Assembly (NCBI GenBank): GCA_910576535.1
Contig: CAJTKK010000020.1
Coordinates: 1 to 61,960, forward strand
Length of the DNA: 61,960 nt
Reading direction: 5' to 3'
Source: an uncultured Lachnospiraceae bacterium
GTDB taxonomy: Bacteria; Bacillota; Clostridia; Lachnospirales; Lachnospiraceae
Shown here: positions 31,405-41,432 of the stretch, piece by piece
Layout of the letters: every line of letters starts with the position of its first letter
Position numbering within the stretch: position 1 is the first letter of the stretch
Program-made: the position numbers and the translations under genes
The notes under the pieces: generated by a model
Told to the model about the DNA's origin: nothing
The model's database searches: none
The model's input: the letters and a program-made list of their open reading frames with translations, nothing else

Positions 31405-33334
31405 AAAAGTGACGGTCCAGGAATCCCCCGTCCTTTCCCCGGATAGCGTGGCCATAGGGAAAAAGAAAAAAGGCGGTTCGATTGAGTATAAGACGCTGAA
31501 GCTGTTTGCGAATGTTGCAAAAGTCCTTTCCCCGCCGCCGGTGCTTACGGTCAGCGAATGGGCGGATCATTACCGGAGATTGTCAGCGGAAAGCGCAGCG
31601 GAGCCGGGGCAATGGAACACAGACCGGGCGCCGTATCAGCGGGCCATAATGGACGCCGTAAACGATCCCATGTGCGAACACATTATTGTCATGAGTTCGG
31701 CGCAGGTTGGAAAGACGGAAATCCTGCTGAATATTATCGGCTATTACATAGATTACGATCCGGCGCCGATCCTGGTCGTGCAACCGACAGTAAAGCCTAT
31801 GGCGGAAGATTTTTCAAAGGACAGGCTGGCCACAATGATCCGTGATACGCCAGTCCTTTCCGGAAAGGTGCATGATGTAAAATCCAGGGCATCCGGAAAC
31901 ACAATACTTCACAAAACATTTCCGGGCGGCCATGTGACGATAGGCGGGGCAAATTCGGCTTCTTCCCTTGCGTCAAGGCCGATCCGGATCGTGATTATGG
32001 ATGAGGTTGACCGTTATCCGGCATCCGCCGGCACGGAAGGGAATCCGATCAAGCTGGCTGAAAAAAGGACAACGGCTTTCTGGAACCGGAAAAAAATCAA
32101 AGTTTCCACGCCTGGAATGAAGGCCACAAGCCAGATATACAAGGAATATCTTTCCGGAACAATGGAAGAATGGTGTGTGAAATGTCCGTGTTGCGGCAGA
32201 TTCCAGCCGTATGAATGGCGCCGGATCCGCCTTTCTGACGTGACAATGCGGTGTATGTATTGTGATGAATACATATCTGAAATAGACTGGAAACAGAGCG
32301 AACACAAATATATCGCGGAACATCCGGAGCGGCACAGGCGCCGCTCATTTCATTTGAACGAGCTGGCTTCCCCCTGGGTACACTGGCAGGATATTGTCTA
32401 TGAGTGGCGCGACGCAAACAAGGACAAAAAAGATTACGGCGACACAAAGAAATTGCAGACATTCATCAATACAGTGCTTGGGGAGCCGTGGGAAGAGCGC
32501 GGCAAGGGCGCGGATGATGACGCCCTTCTTGCCCGCCGTGAAAGATACATGGCAGAAATACCGGACGGCGTCCTGCTGCTGACGGCATCCGTTGACGTAC
32601 AGGACGATCGCTTCGAGGTTGAGATCGTGGGCTGGGGCCGCGGGTATGAATCATGGGGGATCAAGATTGAAAAACTCTACGGGAATCTGGAACTTGATGA
32701 AACATGGGATAACCTGGAAACATACCTGGACCGGGAGCTTTTCTTTTCGTCCGGCGCGGGGCTTTTGATTGCGGCAACCTGCATAGACACGGGCGGCCAC
32801 TATACAACAAAATGCTATCAGTTTTTAAAAAAGATGGAGAAAAAGGGAAAAATGATTTTCGGCATAAAGGGCATGAGCCGGGATAAAGCCGGGGAAGGGA
32901 TCCCTTTACTCCATATGGTATCTACAAACAACCAATACAAAGTAAAGGTTTTCATCCTGGGCGTGGATTCCGGGAAAGAAATTGTTGTGACCAGGCTTGC
33001 CGCGGTGGATGAAGGGCCCGGCTATTGCCATTTCCCCATAAACAAGGAACTTGGCTATGATGAAACCTACATAAAAGGCCTTAACAGCGAACAGAGGGTC
33101 ACAGAGGTAAAGGACGGGCGGGCCGTCATTAAGTGGAAAAAGAAATCCGGAACCAGAAATGAACCGCTGGATTTGCGTGTTTATAACACGGCGGCGGTTG
33201 AAATCCTGCGTCCGGATTTTGACATTCTGGAAAAGAAAGTGAAAGCCGGGATTAACTACATGAAAAAGCGGCCGGCATCCGCAGCGAAGAAAAAGAGGAA
33301 AACCGGGGCCGTAAACCGGGGAATCCAGTTATAG
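31394..33334 (+). CDS. terL: Terminase large subunit, GpA family, 646 aa
   Basis: ATPase Walker A is MSSAQVGKTEILLNII (about residue 100) and Walker B is IRIVIMDEVDRYP (about 198). A zinc motif CPCCGRFQPYEW...CMYCDE sits between ATPase and nuclease. The nuclease part has LLTASVDVQDDRFEVEIVGW and AATCIDTGGHYTTKCYQF. Start ATG 31394 behind GAGGGGG. The lambda GpA type fits cos packaging. Confidence 0.95.
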   Translation: MRTKKVTVQESPVLSPDSVAIGKKKKGGSIEYKTLKLFANVAKVLSPPPVLTVSEWADHYRRLSAESAAEPGQWNTDRAPYQRAIMDAVNDPMCEHIIVMSSAQVGKTEILLNIIGYYIDYDPAPILVVQPTVKPMAEDFSKDRLATMIRDTPVLSGKVHDVKSRASGNTILHKTFPGGHVTIGGANSASSLASRPIRIVIMDEVDRYPASAGTEGNPIKLAEKRTTAFWNRKKIKVSTPGMKATSQIYKEYLSGTMEEWCVKCPCCGRFQPYEWRRIRLSDVTMRCMYCDEYISEIDWKQSEHKYIAEHPERHRRRSFHLNELASPWVHWQDIVYEWRDANKDKKDYGDTKKLQTFINTVLGEPWEERGKGADDDALLARRERYMAEIPDGVLLLTASVDVQDDRFEVEIVGWGRGYESWGIKIEKLYGNLELDETWDNLETYLDRELFFSSGAGLLIAATCIDTGGHYTTKCYQFLKKMEKKGKMIFGIKGMSRDKAGEGIPLLHMVSTNNQYKVKVFILGVDSGKEIVVTRLAAVDEGPGYCHFPINKELGYDETYIKGLNSEQRVTEVKDGRAVIKWKKKSGTRNEPLDLRVYNTAAVEILRPDFDILEKKVKAGINYMKKRPASAAKKKRKTGAVNRGIQL

Positions 33335-33346
33335 GGGGATGAAAGC

Positions 33347-33583
33347 ATGGGCGAATTAAGGGAAAAACGGCTGGAACGCTATAAAAAACGGCTGGAAATG
33401 TATTATGAGGCCGAAGAAGCCGTCCTTTTGAACCAGGAATACACGATAGGCACAAAGAGCCTGAAAAGGGCTGATTTGTCCACAATAAGGGCGGCGATCA
33501 AGGATCTGGAAAAACAGGTGGAATCACTGGAAGCGGCAGGTGGCAAAAACAAGGCTGGCAGGTTCATCCCGCGCGATATATAG
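33347..33583 (+). CDS. gpW/DUF6148-like head-tail joining protein, 78 aa
   Basis: A short helical protein (RYKKRLEMYYEAEEAVLLNQEY, LSTIRAAIKDLEKQVESLEA) between large terminase and portal, the place of lambda gpW. The family call is by size, pattern and position. Confidence 0.7.
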   Translation: MGELREKRLERYKKRLEMYYEAEEAVLLNQEYTIGTKSLKRADLSTIRAAIKDLEKQVESLEAAGGKNKAGRFIPRDI

Positions 33584-33594
33584 GGGGGTGCTGC

Positions 33595-35283
33595 ATGAAT
33601 ATTTTTGACAAAATCGTTGAAGTGGTAAATCCGGCCGCCGCGGTTCGGCGGGAACATGACCGCTTTAAGCTGCAAACAATCCGGTCAATCCGAAATTCCG
33701 GCTATGATGAATCCGGGGCGGCCAGAAATAAAAACTCTATGCGCGGATGGCTGGCATCCAGCAAGACGCCGCAGGAGGATATAGACAAAAATATCCCCAT
33801 ATTGCGGCAGCGGAGCCGCAGCCTTTATATGTCCGCGCCGCTTGCGGTGTCTGCAATCAAAACAAACCGGACAAACATCATAGGGGAAGGGCTGAAATTA
33901 AAAAGCACGATTGATGCGGAATTTTTAAAACTTACACCGGAGCAGGCTACGGAATGGCAGCAGACGGCGGAAAGGGAGTTCAAATTCTGGGCCGGATCAA
34001 AATTTTGTGATTCTACCAGGGTAAATAATTTTTATGAGATCCAGCAGGTGGCCTGTATGTCCTGGCTGATGAATGGCGACGCCTGCATCCTTTTGGAGTA
34101 TGAGAAGCCTTCCAGGGCATTCCCCTATGGGTTGCGGATCCATTTGATAGAATCGGACAGGGTTTCCACGCCGCACACGACGGGAAACAGCGTCTATCTT
34201 TATGCGACGAATCCGGACAACGGAAACAGGATTTTCAACGGCGTGGAAGTGGATAAAAACAACCGGGTTGTTGCTTACCATGTATGCAATACATACCCAA
34301 ACAGCAACCTATACGCACAAAAGGAATGGAAAAGGGTCAAGGCTTTTGGGGATCGCACTGGCGCGCCGGGCGTACTGATGATTTTTGAAACGGAACGCGC
34401 AGAGCAGTACAGGGGGGTTCCGTATCTGGCGCCGGTCATTGAATCGCTGAAGCAGCTTACACGGTATAGCGAAGCGGAAATGATGGCGGCCGTTATCAAT
34501 GGGGTGTTTACGGTTTTCGTCACGTCTGAAAATGGAACGTCGGAGTTCGGGTTTACCGGCGTTGTGGATGATGAAGATCGCGTTTCGGATGATGATATAA
34601 ATTATGAGGTCGGCCCCGGGCTTGTAAACGTGCTGAATCCTGGGGAGAAAATAGAGATTGCGGACGCAAAGCGCCCTTCCTCTAATTTTGATGCTTTTGT
34701 AACATCCCTTGCAAAATATGTCGGGGCGGCGCTTGAAATCCCTATGGAAGTGCTTATGAAAAGTTTCATGTCCAGTTATTCAGCTTCCAGGGCGGCGCTT
34801 CTGGAAGCCTGGAAAGCCTTCCGCATGAAGCGGACGTGGATAGCGGCGGATTTTTGCCAGCCGGTGTATGAGCTTTTCCTTTCTGAAGCAATCGCAAAAG
34901 GCCGGCTTCATGCGCCTGGCTTTTTTCTGGATCCCATGATCCGCGCGGCATATTGCGGCGCACAGTGGAACGGGCCGGCGCAAGGCATGGTTGATCCGGT
35001 CAAAGAGGTATCGGCCGCAGAAAAACGGATAGAGATAGGCATTTCCACAAGGCAGAGGGAAACAACGGAACTTCTTGGCGGGGATTTTGAAAGCAATGTG
35101 GCGCAGCTTGCCAGGGAAAAACAGATCATGCAGGCCGCCGGCCTATCATCCGGGAAGGCATCTTCCGGCGGTGCGGATGCTGGGAAAGAAAATCTGAAAG
35201 AAAGCGAGGAAGAAACAGATGCAGAGGGAACCGAGAGTGACGGCGACGCCGCCGGCGAGGATGGCGGCGAATCCGAGGAATAA
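33595..35283 (+). CDS. Portal protein, lambda GpB family, 562 aa
   Basis: N-terminal AAVRREHDRFKLQ, then YMSAPLAVSAIKTNRTNIIGEG, SWLMNGDACILLEYEKP, YLAPVIESLKQLTRYSEAEM and VLMKSFMSSYSASRAALLEA are lambda-type portal blocks. The acidic tail overlaps the protease gene by 65 bp. It forms the dodecameric DNA channel at the capsid vertex. Confidence 0.93.
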   Translation: MNIFDKIVEVVNPAAAVRREHDRFKLQTIRSIRNSGYDESGAARNKNSMRGWLASSKTPQEDIDKNIPILRQRSRSLYMSAPLAVSAIKTNRTNIIGEGLKLKSTIDAEFLKLTPEQATEWQQTAEREFKFWAGSKFCDSTRVNNFYEIQQVACMSWLMNGDACILLEYEKPSRAFPYGLRIHLIESDRVSTPHTTGNSVYLYATNPDNGNRIFNGVEVDKNNRVVAYHVCNTYPNSNLYAQKEWKRVKAFGDRTGAPGVLMIFETERAEQYRGVPYLAPVIESLKQLTRYSEAEMMAAVINGVFTVFVTSENGTSEFGFTGVVDDEDRVSDDDINYEVGPGLVNVLNPGEKIEIADAKRPSSNFDAFVTSLAKYVGAALEIPMEVLMKSFMSSYSASRAALLEAWKAFRMKRTWIAADFCQPVYELFLSEAIAKGRLHAPGFFLDPMIRAAYCGAQWNGPAQGMVDPVKEVSAAEKRIEIGISTRQRETTELLGGDFESNVAQLAREKQIMQAAGLSSGKASSGGADAGKENLKESEEETDAEGTESDGDAAGEDGGESEE

Positions 35284-36430
35284 CAAGTTCTGGAATTTCA
35301 TTGATAATGGGGATTCGGCAGAATTACAGCTTTTCGGCACGATTGAGAGCGAAGAAAGCTGGTGGGATGATGATTGTGTCACATACCGGAGCTTTATTGA
35401 CGAGCTGAACGCGCTTGGAAACAAAAAGACAATCAATGTGGCCATTAACAGCGCGGGCGGGGATGTATTCGCCGCTAACGCCATATATACGGCGCTGAAA
35501 ATGAACGCCGCAACGGTCACGGGAACCATAATGGGGATATGCGCCAGTGCGGCGACGATCGTGCTTATGGCGTGCGACAACCGCAGGATTGCCAAAAATG
35601 CGATCCTCATGGCCCATAATCCTTCCGTGAGCCTATGGGGTTCTTACCAGGCGGACGATCTGATCAAGCTGGCAGAGGTCACAAACACGGTCAAAAAATC
35701 CATTGTGGCGGCTTACATGGAGCGCCTGGACAAGACAGAGGACGAGATCGGGGAACTTATGGATGCGGAAAGCTGGTATGTCGGGCAGGAAGCCATAGAC
35801 GCCGGATTTTGCGACGGGCTGATCGAGGGGGATTTTTCAAACGCCGCATTTTCTAATTGCTTCAAGGTGGACGGAGTTTCCTACACTTATGGGAAGTATA
35901 TGGAAAATTTTGTTCCGGATGAAATACGGAAAAAGGTTCAGGCACTTTCTAAAACGCCGCAGAAGGGCGCCGGGGCTTTTTCAAATAAACCAATTTCACA
36001 GAAAGGAAGTAAAAAGATGGATGAAAACATGGTAACGCCGGAAATCAAGGACGCCGCAGGGCTGAAAGCGGCATATCCGGAAATGTGCGCCCAAATTGCG
36101 GCGGAAGCCGTAAAGAATGAGCGGGAAAGGCTGAAAGCCATTGACGAGATAGCGCAGGGGATCCCGGCTGACGTTCTGGAAAAGGCAAAATATACGGAGC
36201 CGGTCACGGCCGCCGATCTTGCGCTGGCGCAGATGAAGGCCAACAATAAGGCCGGTCAGAAATTCATGGATGATCTGGAAAAGGATCTGGAAGCGTCCGG
36301 GGCGGCAGCAGTCGGCGGGGATCCAAATTCCGGCTATGATCCAGAGGGAGAGCAGCGGGCGCAGAGCGCCGAAAAAGTGAGCGGGTTTGCCGCAATGCTT
36401 GGAAAAGATAAGAGAAGGGGGAAGAAATGA
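35219..36430 (+). CDS. ClpP-type head maturation protease with C-terminal scaffold, 403 aa
   Basis: Residues about 30-210 are ClpP-like: INVAINSAGGDVFAANAIYT, MGICASAATIVLMA (Ser nucleophile) and AILMAHNPS (His). The C-terminal 135 residues are helical and charged. An in-frame ATG at 36017 (Met267) behind AAAGGAAG could start a separate scaffold, as in lambda C/Nu3. It overlaps the portal gene and the decoration gene (4 bp). Confidence 0.9.
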   Translation: MQREPRVTATPPARMAANPRNNKFWNFIDNGDSAELQLFGTIESEESWWDDDCVTYRSFIDELNALGNKKTINVAINSAGGDVFAANAIYTALKMNAATVTGTIMGICASAATIVLMACDNRRIAKNAILMAHNPSVSLWGSYQADDLIKLAEVTNTVKKSIVAAYMERLDKTEDEIGELMDAESWYVGQEAIDAGFCDGLIEGDFSNAAFSNCFKVDGVSYTYGKYMENFVPDEIRKKVQALSKTPQKGAGAFSNKPISQKGSKKMDENMVTPEIKDAAGLKAAYPEMCAQIAAEAVKNERERLKAIDEIAQGIPADVLEKAKYTEPVTAADLALAQMKANNKAGQKFMDDLEKDLEASGAAAVGGDPNSGYDPEGEQRAQSAEKVSGFAAMLGKDKRRGKK

Positions 36431-36819
36431 TGAAAATGTTTGAAAAAACCGGGGAGTTCAAGCCGGATTCCCTCATTGTATCGCCGGATTTTCCCATTCT
36501 GAAAGAGGGGATCGGCCTGAAAGCCGGGTATGGAGTGCTGAAACGCGGTTCCCTCATCATGAAAGGGGCTGACAATGCCGGATATATCGCTGGAACCACG
36601 GTTGACGGTGTGGAAATGAAAATTTTCGGCATCCTTACGGATGATACCGACACAGGAACCGACAATACAGCAGGCAATATTCCCGCGGTTGCATATCAGA
36701 GCGGGGAGTTCAACCGCGGGGCGGTGGTCGTTTCCGGAGAGGGCGCAACTGTTGACACTTTCGAGGACGATTTAAAGGGGATCAATATCTACCTTCGCAG
36801 CGTCCAGAATTACGAGTAA
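36427..36819 (+). CDS. Head decoration protein, gpD-like, 130 aa
   Basis: Small beta-rich protein with LKAGYGVLKRGSLIMKG, GVEMKIFGILTDDTD and GEFNRGAVVVSGE, the lambda D pattern. It lies between protease and major capsid genes. It would stabilise the expanded capsid. Confidence 0.85.
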   Translation: MMKMFEKTGEFKPDSLIVSPDFPILKEGIGLKAGYGVLKRGSLIMKGADNAGYIAGTTVDGVEMKIFGILTDDTDTGTDNTAGNIPAVAYQSGEFNRGAVVVSGEGATVDTFEDDLKGINIYLRSVQNYE

Positions 36820-36831
36820 GGGGGGCTTAAA

Positions 36832-37875
36832 ATGGCAGAGTACACCACTATTGAAATGATACAGGCGATTGACCAGACGCCGCCGGTTCGGAGTTTTCTG
36901 CAAAAGACTTTCTTTCCGGGTGATGAAACGCACGTCACGGAAAAGGTTGAGTTTGACGTAAGGAAAGGGAAGCGCATTATGGCGCCTTTCGTTTCCCCGC
37001 GCAAGGGCGGCAAAGTGATCACGCGCCAGGGATTCCAGACGAATCAGTTCACGACGCCGAAAATCGCGCCGGAAAGGGTTCTGACCGTTGACGACATTAC
37101 CAAAAGGACGCTGGGGGAAAACGTCTATTCACAGAGGACGCCGGCCGAACGTGAGGATGAACTTCTTGCGAAAGATTTCACAGACCTTGAAGAATCCATT
37201 GACAGAAGAAAAGAATGGATGTGCCGCCAGGTACTCTATGAAGGGAAACTGGATGTTGTGGACGAGGACGAGGGTGTTGACGTGCAGGTTGATTTTGGCT
37301 TCACAAATATTTATGTGCTGGGGGCTGATGAAGTCTGGTCGCTGGCAACCGTGGATCCGTTGAAAACGCTTCGGCCGATCAGAAAGAAAATCATCAAAGA
37401 CACTGGCAGGGCGCCGGATATGATGCTTTTTGCGTCTGATGCAATAGAGGATTTCATGGACAATCCTTTTGTTATCAAGGCAATGGATGTTCTGAATATG
37501 AAAAATGTTGTGATTGAGCCGCGTGTTGTGGATCCGGCGCTGACTTTTTATGGCCGGATTGCGGAGCTTGACATGGATATTTATACCTATGATGAATGGT
37601 TTTTGAATGACGACGGAGAGGAAGAAGCACTTATCCCGCCCGGAACCGTTCTGATGGGCCATTCCACGGGCGAAGGGCAGATCGAATATGGGCTTGTCAC
37701 GCAGATGGAAGATAAAAAATTCCAGTCCTATGAAGGCCGCCTGGTTCCCAAAGTGTGGGCGGATGAAAAAGACGAGGTTAAAAAGGTGCGGCTGACATCC
37801 AGACCGCTTCCGCGTCCGTTTGATGTGGAAAGCTGGGCGGTTATCTATGTAAACAAGAACGCAGCGGGAAACTGA
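36832..37875 (+). CDS. Major capsid protein, gpE family, 347 aa
   Basis: TTIEMIQAIDQTPPVRSFLQ, FDVRKGKRIMAPFVSPRKGG and ERVLTVDDITKRTLGENVYS are typical of family E capsids, as is the end LPRPFDVESWAVIYVN. HK97 fold is expected. ATG 36832 behind AAGGGGGGC. Confidence 0.95.
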   Translation: MAEYTTIEMIQAIDQTPPVRSFLQKTFFPGDETHVTEKVEFDVRKGKRIMAPFVSPRKGGKVITRQGFQTNQFTTPKIAPERVLTVDDITKRTLGENVYSQRTPAEREDELLAKDFTDLEESIDRRKEWMCRQVLYEGKLDVVDEDEGVDVQVDFGFTNIYVLGADEVWSLATVDPLKTLRPIRKKIIKDTGRAPDMMLFASDAIEDFMDNPFVIKAMDVLNMKNVVIEPRVVDPALTFYGRIAELDMDIYTYDEWFLNDDGEEEALIPPGTVLMGHSTGEGQIEYGLVTQMEDKKFQSYEGRLVPKVWADEKDEVKKVRLTSRPLPRPFDVESWAVIYVNKNAAGN

Positions 37876-37887
37876 GGAAAGGGGGAA

Positions 37888-38310
37888 ATGAAAATGAGAT
37901 ACAAAACAAAAGTGACAGTTACCACGCAGGGAAAAGTTTTCAAGCCGGGTTCCATCCTTCCGGAAGATCTTTCAAAGTCTGACCTGGCATTTCTGAAATC
38001 AAAGAAATTCGTTGAGCCGGCGGACGTACCGGCCGCAGCCTATGAGGAGCCGGAGGAAGATCCGGAGGATGAACAGGAGCCGGAAAACGGCGGTTTTGAC
38101 GGTTTTAACGTAACGGAGCCGGATGGGATGAAAAATCCGGATGAAATCCGGAAAATCCGTTCAAAGAAAGAGGTTGCCGCATACGCAAAAAAGATCGGGT
38201 TTGACCTGGGGGAAAATTACGAGGAAAAGGGTCTGAAGGATCTGCAGGCCGCCGTCATTGATTTCCAGGAAGAGCAGATGGAAGGCGGCGCCGATACAGA
38301 AGGGGAGTAA
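37888..38310 (+). CDS. Head protein of unknown role (FI-like position), 140 aa
   Basis: A basic N-terminus (MKMRYKTKVTVTTQGKVFKPG) is followed by a very acidic linker (EEPEEDPEDEQEPENG) and a helical end. The place after the major capsid gene is that of lambda FI. No firm family. Confidence 0.6.
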   Translation: MKMRYKTKVTVTTQGKVFKPGSILPEDLSKSDLAFLKSKKFVEPADVPAAAYEEPEEDPEDEQEPENGGFDGFNVTEPDGMKNPDEIRKIRSKKEVAAYAKKIGFDLGENYEEKGLKDLQAAVIDFQEEQMEGGADTEGE

Positions 38311-38316
38311 TGCGGC

Positions 38317-38643
38317 ATGAGGTCGTTCAAAGAACAGCTTGAAAAGGATTTTTCACAGACGTTTTTCAATCCGGCGGAGTTTGGGGAAATCCACACAATA
38401 AATGGGGATGAAATCCTCATTGTTGTGGATAATGAAACGCTTCTGGAACTGAACCTGGGGAAAACATCCGACACAGACGGCATTTTCCGGGATGATAAAA
38501 TGTTTTTCGTCCAAAAGAAAGATCTTGGTTTTGAGCCGGTAGTCGGCCAGATCATTGAGCTTGACGGGGAATCTTACCCGGTCGGGCAGGTGCTTGAAGA
38601 TTATGGCGGCTATACCATCATTTTGAGGGGGAATGCGGATTGA
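38317..38643 (+). CDS. Head-tail connector, FII-like position, 108 aa
   Basis: Sequence FKEQLEKDFSQTFFNPAEFG, TINGDEILIVVDN and FVQKKDLGFEPVVGQIIELDG, ending ILRGNAD. Length and place fit lambda FII/ATP-ase-independent head completion proteins. Overlaps the next gene (TTGA). Confidence 0.7.
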   Translation: MRSFKEQLEKDFSQTFFNPAEFGEIHTINGDEILIVVDNETLLELNLGKTSDTDGIFRDDKMFFVQKKDLGFEPVVGQIIELDGESYPVGQVLEDYGGYTIILRGNAD

Positions 38644-39203
38644 TTCATGCAGAAATCAAAGTCACTGGTACTAATGAGTTAAAAAAGAAACTCAAAATGC
38701 TTGGAGATAAAGCGCCAACGGCCATGTGCCGCGCAATAAACGACGCCGCCAAAAAGGCGCGCACGGAAATGGATCGGAAAGTGAGGGAAGAATACACGGT
38801 CAAGCAAGGCCCTATATTATCCTCATTAAAGATTGACAGGGCAAATTCCCAAAGCCTGAAAGCAACCGTACATTCAGAAGGCAAAGCAATCCAACTGGCG
38901 CAATTTAAAACAAGCCCAACAAAAGCAAGCCCTAAACGCAAAAAGCCGATTGCGGTCAGTGTGAAAAAAAGCGGTGGAAGGAAACAGTTATCCGGGGATC
39001 CAAAAGCTTTTATTGCAACTGTAAAAGGCGAAAAGATAGTGGCAGAACGAACATCTACACAGAGAGGGCCGCTGAAAGGGCTTTTTGGGCCGGCGGTTCC
39101 ATCCATGATTAAGAATGAGGATGTTATTTCTGGCGTGAAGGATGAAACAGAAAAAAGGCTTGCGGAAAGGCTGGATCACTACATCCAATATTATACAAAG
39201 TAG
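38640..39203 (+). CDS. Minor tail protein Z-like, 187 aa
   Basis: Basic protein with KKKLKMLGDKAPTAMCRAIN, ARTEMDRKVREEYTV and TQRGPLKGLFGPAVPSMI, the GpZ signature. Starts at TTG 38640 overlapping the previous stop, with GAGGGGGAA upstream. It joins the tail to the head or completes the tail. Confidence 0.83.
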   Translation: MIHAEIKVTGTNELKKKLKMLGDKAPTAMCRAINDAAKKARTEMDRKVREEYTVKQGPILSSLKIDRANSQSLKATVHSEGKAIQLAQFKTSPTKASPKRKKPIAVSVKKSGGRKQLSGDPKAFIATVKGEKIVAERTSTQRGPLKGLFGPAVPSMIKNEDVISGVKDETEKRLAERLDHYIQYYTK

Positions 39204-39219
39204 AAAGGGGGCGCTGATA

Positions 39220-39690
39220 ATGCAGTCAGATGTACACCTGCAACGATCGCTTGTTGCGGAAGTGGAAAAGGAACTGGAAGGGTATACATCAATAAACAAT
39301 TCCGGGGAATACCTGCATTTCCATGTATACCCACAGAACCTTCCGGCAAAAAAAGGAAAAAATGATGATGAACATTTCCCTTATGTGCTGGTATGCCTGG
39401 ATGAAGAGGAAATTAGGGATGAGGATGCAGAAAACCGCGTTTCCGTCTATTTCCTTATCGGCATCATAGACAAAAATCCAAACAAGCAGGGCCATTTTGA
39501 TGTTGCAAACGTCATGAACAGGCTGGCAAAAAGGTTCCTGGAGAACAGGGTTATAAACAACCGTTATCGGATTGAATTTCCTTTAAAAAGAAAATTTCAG
39601 GAAGATGATACATGGCCGAAATTCATAGGCGGCATGGCCACGTTCTGGACGGTTGCCGCGCCCAAAATAAGGGAGACGGAATATGACTGA
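39220..39690 (+). CDS. Tail completion protein, 156 aa
   Basis: LQRSLVAEVEKELEGY, HFPYVLVCLDEEEIRDED, VSVYFLIGIIDKNPNKQGHF and a conserved RRYRIE-like end (NNRYRIEFPLKRKF). ATG 39220 behind AAAGGGGGCG. The family occurs before sheath genes in Firmicutes myophages. Confidence 0.72.
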   Translation: MQSDVHLQRSLVAEVEKELEGYTSINNSGEYLHFHVYPQNLPAKKGKNDDEHFPYVLVCLDEEEIRDEDAENRVSVYFLIGIIDKNPNKQGHFDVANVMNRLAKRFLENRVINNRYRIEFPLKRKFQEDDTWPKFIGGMATFWTVAAPKIRETEYD

Positions 39691-39952
39691 TACCAACGGA
39701 ATGACCATGTACATAGGCCCAACGGTCCGGGGTGTGGCGCGGCATGGAGCCACATTTTCCGGCGGGCTTCCGTCCGGGCTTGAAAAGCTGGCGGCGGCCA
39801 TGCCGATTGTGCGGAATTTGATTGTTCCGCTTTCCACACTGGAAAGCGCAATGAGGGAATCCAACACGGAAGGGGCGGCCCGCGCCGTTGCCTATGACCG
39901 GGTTCTTGCGCTTTCACAGGAGGATGTAAAAAAACTAATGGAAGGAGTGTAA
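39683..39952 (+). CDS. Small conserved tail-region protein, 89 aa
   Basis: Overlaps the previous gene by 8 bp. GMTMYIGPTVRGVARHGATF and ALSQEDVKKLMEGV. Immediately precedes the sheath gene in many related phages. Role unknown. Confidence 0.65.
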   Translation: MTDTNGMTMYIGPTVRGVARHGATFSGGLPSGLEKLAAAMPIVRNLIVPLSTLESAMRESNTEGAARAVAYDRVLALSQEDVKKLMEGV

Positions 39953-39956
39953 ACAT

Positions 39957-41432
39957 ATGTCTAATTACAAACACGGCATAAGGACGCGGCGCCTTGCCAC
40001 GCAGCTTTCCGTTCCGATTACTTCGGACGGCTGCATCCAGTGCGTTGTAGGCACGGCGCCGGTAAACCTTGCGGAAGATCCGTATGACACGGTAAACAAG
40101 CCGTTCATGTTCCACAGCAAGGCGGCGGCAATCGCTGGGCTTGGATATTGTACAGATTTTAAAAACTATACATTGTGCCAGTCCATGTATGCGTCTTTTG
40201 ATGTTTTCGCAGTTGCGCCCATTATCATGATCAATGTGCTGGATCCGACAAGGCACGTCAAGGCGGAGCTTTCAAAGACCTACGAAGTGGCGGCTGGGAA
40301 AATCAGTATCAAGGAGACGGGGATCCTTCTGGATCAGCTTCAGATTGGTTCCCCCGGTGAATCGGATAAACTGTATGAGCCGGAAAAAGATTATATTGCA
40401 TCCTTTAATGCGGATGGAACCGTCACGGTTGCGGTTGTAAGCACTGGCGCGGCAACGGCAGAAACGAGCTTGAAAGCAACTTATACACAGATTGACCCGG
40501 AGGCCGTCACATATGAGGATGTGATCGGTTCCTACAACGTAAAGACAAAGAAAAGAACCGGAATGGAGCTGATAGGGCGCGTACATCAAAGGTTCGGCGT
40601 CGTTCCATCCTTGCTTCTTGCGCCTGGATGGTCGCACATTACGGCCGTAAACCTTGCCTTGAACGCAAAGGCGCAGCTCATATCATCCCTTTTCACGGCA
40701 AAGGTTGTTTCTGACCTTGACACAGCCGAGGGAAAAGCGGACGGGATGGAGAACGTAAAGGAGTATAAGGACAGATCGGCATTGTCTGACCGCAATATGA
40801 TCGTGTGCTGGCCGCTGATCGGCGTTGGCGATTACAAATATTATTTCAGTGCGCAGCTTGCGGCACACCTGGAATATCTGGCGGCATCAAACGGCGGGGT
40901 TCCGTCACAGTCGCCGGATAACAAGGATCTGAAAATCACGGGGCTTTATACGGCCGGCGGGGAAGAAATCCTTATGGACTTGGACGAAGCGAACGATTAC
41001 CTGAACGCTTGCGGCGTCGTGACGGCGATCAATATGAACGGGTGGAAATGCTGGGGAAGCAATACGGCGGCTTACCCTTCATCCACGGATCCGCTTGACC
41101 GTTGGATCAACATTGTAACCATATTTGACTATATCGAGAACAATTTCAAGCTGACGTTTTTCCAGAATGTCGGGGATCTGACGAATTACCGTCTGATTGA
41201 TGAAGTTGTTTCCGGCTTCAATATGCAGCTTAACGGATTGCAGGGTTCCAATGATATAGCCGGCGGGGAAATCGTATTTGACCATGACGAAAATCCGATT
41301 GCGGAAATCTTAAACGGCCATATCATGTTCCATACCAGGATAGGCGGATATGCGCCGGCGGAAGATATTGAAAATGTCTTTGAATTTGATCCGACAATCA
41401 CGCAGGCGGCACTGGAAGGGGGCGGTGAATAA
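39957..41432 (+). CDS. Tail sheath protein, 491 aa
   Basis: The start YKHGIRTRRLATQLSVPITS, the GTAPVNLAEDPYDTVNKPF block and the end ENNFKLTFFQNVGDLTNYRL/FHTRIGGYAPAEDIENVFEF are those of contractile sheaths. ATG 39957 behind GGAGTG. It surrounds the tube and contracts at infection, so the phage is a myovirus. Confidence 0.93.
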   Translation: MSNYKHGIRTRRLATQLSVPITSDGCIQCVVGTAPVNLAEDPYDTVNKPFMFHSKAAAIAGLGYCTDFKNYTLCQSMYASFDVFAVAPIIMINVLDPTRHVKAELSKTYEVAAGKISIKETGILLDQLQIGSPGESDKLYEPEKDYIASFNADGTVTVAVVSTGAATAETSLKATYTQIDPEAVTYEDVIGSYNVKTKKRTGMELIGRVHQRFGVVPSLLLAPGWSHITAVNLALNAKAQLISSLFTAKVVSDLDTAEGKADGMENVKEYKDRSALSDRNMIVCWPLIGVGDYKYYFSAQLAAHLEYLAASNGGVPSQSPDNKDLKITGLYTAGGEEILMDLDEANDYLNACGVVTAINMNGWKCWGSNTAAYPSSTDPLDRWINIVTIFDYIENNFKLTFFQNVGDLTNYRLIDEVVSGFNMQLNGLQGSNDIAGGEIVFDHDENPIAEILNGHIMFHTRIGGYAPAEDIENVFEFDPTITQAALEGGGE

